64,000 nucleotides of DNA from Chelydra serpentina (Eukaryota; Chordata; Testudines; Chelydridae): assembly GCA_037349315.1 (NCBI GenBank), contig JBAIAC010000006.1, forward strand, positions 57,098,501 to 57,162,500. Reading direction: 5' to 3'. Every line of letters begins with the position of its first letter. Positions within the stretch are counted from its first letter, which is position 1. The notes below the pieces were generated by a model. That model was not told where the DNA came from. It ran no database searches and was given only the letters and a program-made list of their open reading frames with translations. The position numbers and the translations under genes were made by a program. Positions 21,960 to 32,657 of the stretch are shown here, piece after piece.

Positions 21960-23589
21960 AAGCCATTAATTTTCCTATACTCCTAACAACTTTATCCACT
22001 GGCTATTCTATTACCACTGAGAATATATATATTCCAATACAGACACTCTTCTTCAGAGAGATATTTGGGCTATTAAATTAGCAGTCTTGATTAAAATCTA
22101 AAACTAGGTTTTTTTTTAATCTAGATCTATTAGAATATATGCCACCAATTTAAGGTATGATAAAAAGTTTACAGATGGTAAATTTTCAAGTGAAAGAGAA
22201 ACCAAAACTGATTTGGATACTCCTACAGTTATTTTTACTAATTTAATTAAAGAAAAGTGCGTATCAGGAAATATTTTGTTTTAAATTAAAGATTTCTATC
22301 TGGTCAAAGAAAGGATTCATGAGATTAAGTCCTTAAAACATATGCAGAACCTACTGAAACTCTGTCTGGAAATTAAATTTGAGCTCCCTATTTAGGTAAC
22401 AACACTTGGAATGTATTAAAGGAGGAGGAAATGTGCCTAGGAAACTGCAGATTTTATTGTGTTATGTCTTTATAGAACACAAAGTTTAAAAAAATAATTA
22501 TATCTAAAATGTAACTAGCATATCATTAAGTTGTCATACATTTGGAATACACTCAGCAGAATGATCAGATATTTTATTATGAAAATCAACTTTTGATATT
22601 GGACAAAGTCTATAAAAGACTGATTGGTAATACCAAACCAATTACTGCTATTTTAGTAAAATAATAGGAATAATTAAATTTGTATTTTTCCCACCATATT
22701 CCAACTAGATCAACTGGAAACCTAGGCATTATGGTTTAGAGTCTGTGAATTCATTCAAGCTTCTTTTCAGACAGTTTATCAAGAACTTATCATGAAATTT
22801 GAAAAAGTTAAGGTTCCTTTAGCAATGTTATCTTGCTCACACTGGGCATAAGTAATGTGTGTAGCATATGCCATTTTCTTTTTATTCACTGTATTGTGTT
22901 CTTTTATGTATTATGACAGGTGACCTCTCCTCCTCAGAGGAGTTTCAGAAGGTCCAAAATGCAACAGAATTATTTTGATTACATTGTGCAAGACGTAAGC
23001 CATTGAGAGGTCATGCAAAAGTAGTAGGACATCCAGTGCTTTACAGAACTGAGCTCTGCAGCAGTGGTCTGCATGAGGCAAAGAACATGGTAATGATGGT
23101 GAAGCTGAAGGATTTCTGACAACATGGCTTATAAATCCTGCACATAGAGTCACTACTCCTGCTCATGCTTTGCAATATTGGCCATGCAACTGATATAAGG
23201 TGGTGGTGATGATGACGACGACAATTGTGATTCTTTTCTTCATTTTCATGTTGTTATGGATGTTTAAGCAGGCTGTGGAATTTTTGAGTTTCACCCATAG
23301 TTAGACAACTGTTCAGGACAGGGATTTTGTTATTGTTTAGTATATTCTACGAATTAAACATTATATACATTTACAGCACTATATAAACAATACTTTGGAT
23401 TAGACTGTTGAAAGTAAGTTATCACATACAGTGGCCAAAACCTTCAAAAGCACTTAAGTCCCACTGAATCATTTAAGTACTTTTGAAAATATTATCCAGG
23501 ATGTTCAGTGTGTCACCTTAAAATCAGGGAAGAATATTTTTTATACTGGAGGCTAAAACCAAACCTCGCTAAGACTATTGTGTCAGCAT

Positions 23590-23960
23590 TTTTCTAAACA
23601 ATCAAAAGGTAAGGTGGAACTCTATGCAGATTTCTGCGGCCAGCAGATATGACATGTTCCCACCCTGAAATATCTTGGTGTGACATTAGACTGAAGCTTC
23701 ACATGCCAACAATATCTGAAAAATATTCACAACAAAATAAAAATGTGTGTAAATCTCATCCAGAAACTAGCAAGAATGACCTGGAGAGCTGATGCAAAAA
23801 CTCTACGCTCCTTTTCACCAGTCCTTGTCTATTCTACAGAGAATACTGCTAACCAATCTGGATTCACCGCTCCTACACATCACTTGTTCATTCTTAATTT
23901 AACACCATTGTGTAGATTATTACAGGCATAGTGAAGTCAATGAGACAACCATGGCTTCCT
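23590..23960 (+). mobile_element. LINE reverse transcriptase C-terminal fragment
   Basis: Plus-strand translation, with one stop in the first part, gives a block like LKYLGVTLD followed by NKIKMCVNLIQKLARMTWRA and DAKTLRSFSPVLVYS. The KYLGVxLD, then kLa...W.a.a.tLR order is the usual region after the palm of jockey-superclade non-LTR reverse transcriptases. Short and decayed. The clade is not resolved. Confidence 0.55.
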
Positions 23961-24288
23961 GTAGTAGTGCAAATCCACAGTGGTATGAGAATTTTAATAT
24001 TTGCATTTCCTGACTTTATTTAGAACGTATACCTTGAAAACTGCATATATTGCATAAACTTATATTAATATGTTATTATATGGTATTTGTCTTTCAGAAG
24101 TGAGCGAAAGAGGACATGAAGCTAACAGTGGAAGGAGGCAGAGGATTGCAGAAGAGCATGGGGTGAGGAGAGGGCAGATTGATCAATACTTTTTGCTTCT
24201 AAACATGTGGTTTTCAGACTTGCTGAGTTAAAGCTTAAAATAACACCCTTGTCTGTGCAGAATAACAGTACATAAAAAGGGTACTCAC

Positions 24289-24369
24289 CCTGACTTCATA
24301 AATATTATCTGAATAATCCACAGTCTGGCAGATATAGCTGTATCCTCGAGCTCTGGATGCCAAAAATAG
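24289..24369 (-). CDS. ELOVL4: ELOVL4 exon 3: residues 97-123
   Basis: An 81-base exon, the human length, between acceptor ttttcag and donor gtgagt (24288-24283). Too short to stand out as an open frame. Found by matching the family sequence between exons 2 and 4. It reads [20 protein letters not shown] then DNIYEVR, where GYSYICQ.VDYS and EVR are conserved in ELOVL4. LASRARG differs from the MGSYNAG that I recall for human. Phase 0 on both sides. Confidence 0.93.
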
Positions 24370-24686
24370 CTGAAAATATTAAAATTATATATGATGGAAA
24401 AGAGTCCATAAAAAGATAATTTTATTATTTGTGATTTTAGTATTATACATTTACTTCAAAAGCAGTATTTTAAACAATTTTTATTTACAATACAAAGATG
24501 ATATTTTAAAAAATGATCAATATTTAGTTTTAACAATGTACCTTTTCATATCTCGTGGTGTCAAAACAAGTAGTCCCCTAAATTAAACATAAAATACTCA
24601 GGAAAAAAATGAATAAACTGAATAGTCTGCAAGATATTAAGAGAACAGAATAAATTACGACGATTGCAACTGTAACCTAAAACCAT

Positions 24687-25140
24687 TCATACATGGATCC
24701 TGCCACCAGAGGGAGCAAGTTTCTGAGACACAGAATCCCTTAATGAAACCAAGAAGGAGAGTAACTTTATGATGGGACATAGCGAGGGGAAATGATCTCT
24801 CAGATAGCTGGGACCTAGATCATTCAAGGCTATAATATTGTAGCCAACACTTGGAACTGTACACAGAGACAAATACAAAACCAGTAAAAAGCAGTGGTAT
24901 AATGTGTTCATATACACCCCACTTTGAGGCTAACTGTTGCATTCTGTACCAGCAGAAGCTTCCAAGTGCTCTGGAAGGGTCATCCCAAATAAAGCACTTT
25001 GCAGTAATTTAGCCTGCAGGAGATAAAGTTTTCAATCACTGTGATGAGTTCTCATCAGAAGGGAGGAGCCACAGCCTCTTGGAGAACTTTAAAAGGTGTG
25101 TCATGCGGCCTCCCTCCCCTGCCATGTCTCCAAATCCAAA
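24687..25140 (-). mobile_element. LINE 3' fragment (L2/Rex-like reverse transcriptase C terminus)
   Basis: On the minus strand a block reading HIIPLL is followed, after decay, by ALNDLGPSYLRDHFP. The ALN.L.PSYL motif is the usual C-terminal end of L2-like and related non-LTR polymerases (KALxxLAPxYLxxLL). Frameshifted and truncated. Confidence 0.5.
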
Positions 25141-25649
25141 CACAGCAATGAATCAGGTCCAACTTCTAGGCTGTCAGAGTGGTTATACAGATGGCACAGA
25201 GTGGTTATATAATGGCACAGAGTGGTTATACAGATGACCTCCAGAAGAGAGTGCAGCCTCTATTCCAGCCTCTACTGAGCAGTCACTTCTATCTTATTCA
25301 GATCAATCTTCAATGAATTTACTGCGCTGTATCCCTATCTCTGTCAGATACTGGAAGAGGAGGAAAAGAACAGAGTAGCTAACAAAGAGATGGTGTAAAG
25401 TTGCATGTCATTCAGATACTGATAAATCTGCAGCCATGGCATCAAGCTTCACTAGTTGCTGTATATACATGCTGAAAGGGAGAGAGGACAAAAACGACCC
25501 TTCACAAAAGAGTTAATAGGGAGAGAGAACAATTAATCAGCACAGTCCACTGAGTCCTCTTACAACTCATTGTAAGGCCAGCCCACTTACTGGCCTGATC
25601 CCACCTATGAGTTCACATATTGTCAAAATAGGGGTAAGTGTGTAAAATT

Positions 25650-25722
25650 CTATGGCTTGTGTTATACAGGTCAGACAACATGATCTAAATGGTCCTTTCT
25701 GGTCTTAAAAATCTATAAGTGT
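25650..25722 (+). repeat. CR1-type LINE 3' tail
   Basis: Reads acaggtcagacaacatgatc, then taaatggtcctttctggtct and taaaaatctataag, matching the GGTCAGACTAGATGATC...GGTCC.TTCTGGCCTTAAAATCTATGA end of CR1 elements. Confidence 0.6.
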
Positions 25723-26030
25723 CATAGTCAAAAGGTTTCTAAGGCTGTTGATGGATTTAGCCACCAGGAAGGATACCTGGACAGCATTTTGAAGTTTAAA
25801 TGGTACCTAACGTCTATTGAGTTTACTGGGTAATTTGATTTGTGTCAACGCTATAGAGCATTTCAGGCCAAATTCTGTCATAGGCTATGAAATGCTTGCC
25901 TGTGAACTTTGTGATAATTCACAACAGTGGGAATCTTGCATCATGTTACTAATGCAAGTTAAAATGTCTTTGAATCAGTAAATCACTAAAACATCATGCT
26001 GTCTGAAATCTAAACTGCATGGCTATAAAC

Positions 26031-26430
26031 CAGGGGTGGTCAACCTGAGCCTGAGAAGGAGCCAGAATTTACCAATGTACATTGCCAAAGAGCCACATTA
26101 ATACGTCAACAGCCCCCCATCAGTTCTCCCCCCCACTCCCAGCACCTTCCACCCACCGGCAGCCCTGCCCATCAGTGCCTCCCCCTTCCTCCCCGCATCT
26201 GGTGTGCAGGAGGCTCTGGGGGGCAAGGGGGAGAAGCGAGGGCACGGCAGGCTGAGGGGAGGGAGTGGGAAGGGGTGCAGTGGGGGCAGGACCTGTGGCA
26301 GAGCCAGGGGTTGAGCAGTGAGCACCCCCCAGCACATTGGAAAGTTGGCACCTGTAGCTCCAGCCCCAGAGACGGTGCCTATACAAGGAGCTGCATATTA
26401 ACTTCCAGAGCCACAGGTTGGTCACCCCTG
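26031..26430. mobile_element. hAT MITE (400 bp)
   Basis: Perfect 8-bp duplication CTATAAAC (26023-26030 and 26431-26438). The ends are CAGGGGTGGTCAACC and, inverted, GGTTGGTCACCCCTG. The inside is GC-rich, with pyrimidine- or purine-rich low-complexity stretches (26120-26300) that produce spurious open frames. Confidence 0.88.
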
Positions 26431-28299
26431 CTATAAACCATGCATCTCTAAAAACTCAAGGTGCAAATGTTTATTTCAAATGCTCTTCTCCAATCTGTCT
26501 CTAAGATCAATAAAAATATGCATTTTGATATTACAAGTCTTTCATTTAGTCCTGCTTAGCACATACTGAATACTTGGGATAATGATCTTAAACTAGAGTA
26601 ACAAAGTTAAAAGCTTACTACACACAGTATCCTAATTTATTTCTTGCAAAATAAAAGAACTCAGAGTATCAACAGCTAATATATATTAGAATTTGATATG
26701 TTAGGAATACACAAATCTGATTCATTTCCTATGTGAATCCAGTCTTTCTGGGGCTATTTGAAATTCCCAGTAATAGATAAATCTTGAGTAGTCACCTGAG
26801 TATCACCTATTGCTGTGCAACTGCATCTGCCGTGCTAGGAGTGACCTGGTTTTAAAACTAATGGACCAATATGAACTAGTATGAGACCCCCCAGAAACTT
26901 ATCTGAGCAGAATGTCACTCTGCTTACCTGCTTAAGAAAACAAAATGTAAAGGCTCAGACACAAACCTGTAACAAAAGAGTTACAAACATGGAGAAATCA
27001 AGTTTATTTTTTAGAGACTGCAGTTTTAATCTTCCAAGGTTATCAGACTCTTCACTATACCCACAATTAAAACCTGGGTTAAACTGCTACATTCTACTTC
27101 ATCCTCCAGTGTTACTTTATTGCTCTCTGAGCTTGTACCAGTTACTAGAGATAGCTTTAACATTAGAAAAACACACCTGAGACATTTCAATGATAGCAGT
27201 AGGTAGTGGAACTGGATTTTTGAAGCTGAACTTGGTGCAGTGGGGGATTCCAATAGCACTCTGGTAACTTTAAAGATTCTACCACAGGAGCAGAGTAACA
27301 CATTGAGAGTATCCTGAAATTGGTCTTGCTGTTCATTAAAAGAATGAAGAAGAGTGTTGAGGATTTTGATTTGCAGCTTCTGCACCAGTGTTCTTCAATG
27401 CAAAGTTCACAAGATAAGCAGATCATGAATAAACTGACATTAAGTTTTTAATTAGCACTAACATTTCTAGACATAGTGCTGAAGGTGGCCATCTACCTGA
27501 AAAAGTAATGTACTGTGACATCAGCTATATTATTTTTAGATCAACCATCTCTCTTTCCCCCTCTCCAGCATACACTGCCTGTATTACAAGTCTTCAGAGA
27601 GGACCTTGGAGTTGCCTTCACCTTTCCCAACCTTTAGCTGAAGAAATCAAATGTAGTGCTGACACTTCACTGTTTATTCTTTGCAATTAGATGAGACACA
27701 CACAGAGTCAAATTCTGCTATGACATATACTCTTTGTAATCCAATTGTCTTCACTGGGTGGTGTAAATTGGAGAGGAATGTGGTCCAGTATGTTCTGGAT
27801 AATCTAATAGTGAGAGGACTTTTACTGAGGAGTCATGGTTAAAATTCATTCTACTGAAGTATGTCTTGACACAAGCAGCTTCCACATAGCTCAACAATTG
27901 CTATAAAAGAAGCCCTGGGTCTATATGAAAAAAAATAATTGTTGGGAACAATACCACTTCAATGGTGAACACATAAAAATAGATTTTTAAGAGTCCAGTT
28001 CCTAAAAGCTATTAGTTTCAACTGCACAGTTCACTTGCTTAATTCCAGGCTCCTGGCAACAGATCTTGTGCTAGCAAAATCTAAATTCTTCCATCAAGGA
28101 GTTAATCTGAAGAAAGATTTTCAGCAAGTGAATGAAGATAGTCACAAATTTTAAATCAGCAAAAGGTTTGCTAACTGATGTGAATTGCACTAAAAAGCAG
28201 TAAGGGATGTTCTAGTAATCAGAGCATTCAGGTGAACATTTCTCACCTTATAAAATTGTATGCAAGATAATTCAAGCTTAGGTCACTGAACATGATCCC

Positions 28300-28510
28300 A
28301 TTAAGGCCTTGCCCACACAAGGAAATTCACTGTCATAACTGTAGCGGAATAAAATATTCTGCGTAGCTATTCCTTAATAACTCCCTTTAGGAATACTCTA
28401 TTCTGGAATAAAGTGTCCACACGGGAGATAATCCAGAATAGCTACTGAGGAGTAACATACTCTGCTTTAGCCATGCTGGTCAATTTACCCATGTAAACAA
28501 GGCGTACGAA
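28300..28510. repeat. MITE-like repeat related to 2877-3169
   Basis: The left edge is aaggccttgcccacacaagg. The right edge, reverse complemented, begins tacgccttgtttacatgg. Inside is ggaataaagtgtccacacgg, similar to motifs of the element in intron 5. No clear target duplication. Confidence 0.4.
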
Positions 28511-29250
28511 AGGTGAAGTGTAGCAGACAGCAAGACCAAGTAACTTGGTTATCATAAATCCATGTTTGTGAAATCTCATGCTTTTCAATAGATAACTCTA
28601 TGAACTGAGTAGAAATACTATTGTAAGATTTTGCCTTGCTGCCCTTAACTAAAAGAAAACATGATTTACCTCTTTTGTTCTCATTCTAAAGATCAACAAA
28701 AGTTTGAATTTCCATTACCTTATTAATATTTTGCAGACATACACTGAAAATACAAGTTAATATAATGTATCTATCCTTCAGTTTCTAACATAATAGCTTA
28801 TCTGAGACCTTGTAGAAAAAAATCTAAAGACAGGGTGCCAAATTCTGATTTTAGTTATACTGGTATAAATCTAGAATAACTCCACTGACTTCCGTTGATC
28901 TGCTCCAGAACTGGGTAATTGTGAGAAGAATCTGATGCAGGGACAGACATACCTTCCACTCAAAAGGGATTTTTACCATCAGCGTTAAAACAAAGTATTA
29001 ATAAGTCAAGCTATTCTACATGACTCCTACATATATGCTTTTACAGTACGCTGATTTACAAACTCATGATATATACCAATTTCAACAACACCATTATCAA
29101 CAGAGCTCTAAAAATCCAATCATCAATGTATTCAGCTTCCAAAACAGACAGTAAAATTATCCAGAGAATATAAAAAGTATACAATTTATCTAACATGGTC
29201 AAAGTTGTGAATTCTACCACAATTCAAAAGTATAAAAATACAAGACCAAC

Positions 29251-29438
29251 CTCTTTGAAAATATAGAAGTTAAGTAGAACCATTCCAAAGTTGTAGCTAA
29301 CCAGCAAGAAGCGCAACTGGAAGGGTTCTCTTCTCCTCATCCACTTGGGACCCAGCCAGACAGTGAGGAGGTAAAGAGTGCTTATAATCAGAGTTGGAAA
29401 TGGAGATTGCATCAAGAACCAGTCATCAACACGTTTGT
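29251..29438 (-). CDS. ELOVL4: ELOVL4 exon 2: residues 34-96
   Basis: A 188-base exon, as in human, from acceptor tctctcag (next to 29438) to donor gttggt (29250-29245). It completes the aspartate codon begun in exon 1 and reads [20 protein letters not shown], then [20 protein letters not shown], then [15 protein letters not shown]. The GPKWM..REPFQ and YNFGMVLLN blocks are conserved throughout ELOVL4 and close relatives and include membrane segments 1-2. The donor gttggt is weaker than the consensus gtragt but keeps the GT. Confidence 0.95.
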
Positions 29439-29552
29439 CTGAGAGAAATAAAACATAACGAATTAACGGAAATAACAAAATACATGTTTTTTCATTAAGT
29501 TTAAATAAAATATATTCACTGTAATTTTAGGCATCACATTTCTTAAAGTTAA

Positions 29553-31140
29553 GAACATAAGAACAGCCATATTGAATCAGACCAAAGGTCCATCTAGCCC
29601 AGAATCCCGTCTTCCGACAATGGCCAATGCCAGGTGCCCCAGATGGAATGAACAGAACTGGTAATCATAAAGTGATCCATCCCATCACCCATTCCCAGCT
29701 TCTGGCAAACAGAGGATAGGGACACCATCCCTGCCCATCCTGGCTAATAGCCATTGATGGACCTAAACTCCATGAATTTATCTAGTTCTTTTCTGAACCA
29801 TGTTATAGTCTTGGCCTTCACAACATCCTCTGGCAAGGAGTTCCACAGGTTGACTGCGCATTGTGTAAAAAACACTTCCGTTTGTTTGTTTTAAACCTGC
29901 TGTTTATAAATTTTATTTGGTGACCCCCTAGTTCTCGTGTTATGAGGAGTAAATAACACTTCCTTATTTATTTTCTCCATACCAGTCATGAGTTTATAGA
30001 TCTCTATTATATCCCACCCCCCTTAGTCGTCTCTTTTCCAAGCTGAAAAGTCCCAGTCTTATTAATCTCTCCTCATATGGAAGCTGTTTCATACCGTTTT
30101 TGTTGCCCTTTTCTGAACCTTTTCCAATTCCAATATATCTTTTTTGAGATGGGGCGATCACATCGGCACGCAGTATTCAAAATGTAGGCATGCCATGGAT
30201 TTATATAGAGGCAATATGATATTTTCTGTCTTATTATCTATCCCTTTTTTAATGACTCCCAACATTTTGTTAGCTTTTTTGACTGCCACTGCACATTGAA
30301 TGGATGTTTTCAGAGAACTATCCACAATGACTCCAAGATCTCTTTCTTGAATGGTAAAAGCTAATTTAGACCCCATCGTTTTATATGTATAGTTGAAATT
30401 ATGTTTTCCAATGTACATTACTTTGCATTGATCAACATTGTCAAAGGTTTTCTGAAAATGTAAACATACTGTATCCACTGGATTTCCCCTTGTCCATATG
30501 CTTGTTGACCTCCTCTAAGAATTCTAGTCGCTTGGTAAGGCATGATTTTCCTTTACAAAAACCATGTTGACTCTTCCCCCACAAATTATATTCATCTATG
30601 TGTCCAACAATTTTGTTCTTTACTATAGTTTCAACCAGTTTGCCCGGCACTGAAGTCAGGTTTACTGGCCTGTAATTGCCGGGATCACCTCTGGAGCCTT
30701 TTTAAAAAATTGGCATCAAATTAGCTATCCTCCAGTAATTTGGTACAGAAGCTAATTTAAATGATAGATTACAAACGACAGTTAGTAGTTCTGCAATTTC
30801 ATATTTGAGTTCCCTCAGAACTCTTGGGTGAATCTCTGGTTCTGGTGACTTGTTACTGTTTAGTTTATCAATTTGTTCCAAAACCTCCTCTAATGACACC
30901 TCAATCTGGGACAGTTCCTCAGGTTTGTCACCTAAAAAATATGGCTCAGGTTTGGGAATCTCCTTCACATCCTCAGCCGTCAAGACTGATGCAAAGAATT
31001 CATTTAGTTTCTCCACAATGGATTTATCATCCTTAAGTGCTCTTTTAGCATCTCGATCATACAGTGGCCCCACTGATTGTTTAGCAGACTTCCTGCTTCT
31101 GATGAACTTAAAAAAACATTTGTTATTACTTTTTGAATCT
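29553..31140 (-). mobile_element. CR1 LINE copy 1, 5'-truncated, with internal deletion of the polymerase core
   Basis: Minus-strand reverse transcriptase remnants. 30702-31214 carries NKCFFKFIRSRKSAKQSVGP, LNEFFASVLTAEDV and PEIHPRVLRELKYEIAELLT. 30441-30650 carries LVETIVKNKIVGHID and GFCKGKSCLTKRLEFLEEVN. 30158-30478 carries FQKTFDNV fused directly to CKVMYIGKHN and later IQERDLGVIVDSSLK. The palm region with the YADD or FADD motif, normally between FDKV and CKVMH, is missing. The 3' end is intact, reaching the turtle-type tail that reads ttcttatgttctta on the minus strand. Confidence 0.85.
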
Positions 31141-32046
31141 AGAATCCAGAATCCTACCTGGTATAGATGGGCTTGGCAGTTAAGAGATAAAGCACTTGTC
31201 CTTTCACTGATCATTCATTTTTTTTAAACCAAAGAAAGTATTTTAGTGACATTACATTTTTAAAAGGTTGGAAAAATGCAAATTAGTCTACATAATTCAA
31301 AAGACAGGGAACTACTGTGTGAGGCAAACTATATTGCTCAGGTCCCACAAAAAACAACTGTATCATTGTCCATCACAAATTGCAGCACATTATTGCAACA
31401 AAATTCATTGGCACCAATGTCATTCAGGTTCAAGTACAGATACACATAAATGTGGCAAACCAGAGAACTCAAAATTTCATTGGTTTTATACTAGTTTAAA
31501 TCAGACATTAATTAACTTAACCACACTAAGTTTAATGCAGGACCAATTGTTATACTTGATACATAGGTCAGTGTCCTATGCCTCAGATCTAGAGATAATG
31601 ACAAGAGTATTGGAAAACTACTAAATAAAACAGTTTAAAGGGCTGGCTTAGCGAGAATACCCTGTGCTGCCATGTGGGAGACCAAGGTTTTATTTACAGA
31701 CTCAGTAAGTCACTCAAGAGCACCACTCCAGAGATCTGAAGTTCTACTTAAAGGCCCGAAATTTGCTATACTAAGTCCTGGTTTGGTGTCAAAAAAGCAT
31801 TGCCAGTCTGAGGACCTAGTGACATCTTTGAGATGCAGTAATTAAAGCATGGCTCCACTTTGAAAAATAACTCTGTAAAAAATGGCACCAGTTTAATCAG
31901 CAGATTTGCTTTTTATCTGTACTCAGAATTTTATCTTTTCCAGCTGTAGGAGAGTAAACAGGATTATTTTCAGGCTCATGCACTATCTACAGTGACTCCC
32001 AGAATTTTTTCTTGGGTGGTAACAGTTAAGTTAGAACACATCATTG

Positions 32047-32068
32047 TAGATAGATAGATAGATAGATA
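32047..32068. repeat. TAGA tetranucleotide microsatellite
   Basis: About five and a half copies of taga inside CR1 copy 2. Confidence 0.9.
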
Positions 32069-32416
32069 ATATTATTTTTTCTGATGTGCATTACTTTGCA
32101 CTTATCAATGTTGAATTTCATTTGCCATTTTATTGCCCAGTTACCCAGTTTTGTGAGATTTCTTTGTAACAGCTTTGGACTTAATTATCTTGAGTAGTTT
32201 TGTATCATCTGCAAACTTTGCCACTTCACTGTTCATTCCCTTTTCCAGATCATTAATGAATATGTTGAACAGCACAGATCTCAGTACAGATCATTAGGGG
32301 ACTCCGCTGTTCACCTCTCTCCATTGTGAAAACTGACCATTGGTTCCTACCCTTCATTTCCTACCTTTTAACCAGGTACTGATCCATGAGAGGACTTTCT
32401 CTCTTATCCCATGACT

Positions 32417-32540
32417 GCAGGGGTGCTGGAACAATTTGTATAGTGGGGGTGCTGAAAGTCATTGAACCAAACTGTAAACCCTGTATATGATGGAAACCAC
32501 TTCAAGCCAGGGGGTGCTGCAGCACCCCCCGAACCCCTAT
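32417..32540. mobile_element. hAT-type MITE, family GGTGCTGGAAC, copy 1
   Basis: Interrupts CR1 copy 2. Flanked by CCATGACT and GCATGACT (7 of 8 identical; 32409-32416 and 32541-32548). Starts gcaggggtgctggaacaatt and contains tggaaaccacttcaagccag. Two more copies lie at 36651-36787 and 56166-56292. Confidence 0.75.
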
Positions 32541-32585
32541 GCATGACTATCTGCTTTGCTTAAAAGCCTTTGGTGACGGACCTTG

Positions 32586-32657
32586 TCAAAGACTTTCTGA
32601 AAGTACAAGTACACTATATTGACAAAGACTTTCTGAAAGTACAAGTACACTATATTG
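32586..32657. repeat. 36-bp tandem duplication inside CR1 copy 2
   Basis: A unit containing caaagactttctgaaagtac and aagtacactatattga occurs twice in a row with period 36. It makes a local duplication of the antisense CR1 sequence. Confidence 0.85.

Larger units (their letters stand above)
8837..24288 (-). other. ELOVL4: ELOVL4 intron 3 (15.5 kb)
   Basis: Phase-0 intron. Two hAT transposons fill 9898-17147. A degraded transposon-like gene lies at about 19.1-21.2 kb and a LINE fragment at about 23.59-23.96 kb. Stretches 8840-9890, 17.9-18.8 kb, 21.25-21.9 kb and 22.0-23.55 kb are AT-rich with no gene or element that I recognise. Confidence 0.9.
24370..29250 (-). other. ELOVL4: ELOVL4 intron 2 (4.9 kb)
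   Basis: Phase-0 intron. It contains a LINE C-terminal fragment (24687-25140), a CR1-type 3' tail (about 25650-25722), a hAT MITE (26031-26430) and a probable MITE at 28300-28510. Nothing recognisable in 25.75-26.0 kb or 26.45-28.25 kb. Confidence 0.9.

Noticed and set aside
26098..26425. Pro/Leu-rich minus-strand open frames
   Set aside because: Inside the hAT MITE 26031-26430, in low-complexity sequence.
27026..27426. Overlapping minus-strand open frames in intron 2 (119 and 79 codons)
   Set aside because: No family resemblance and overlapping alternative frames; treated as chance.
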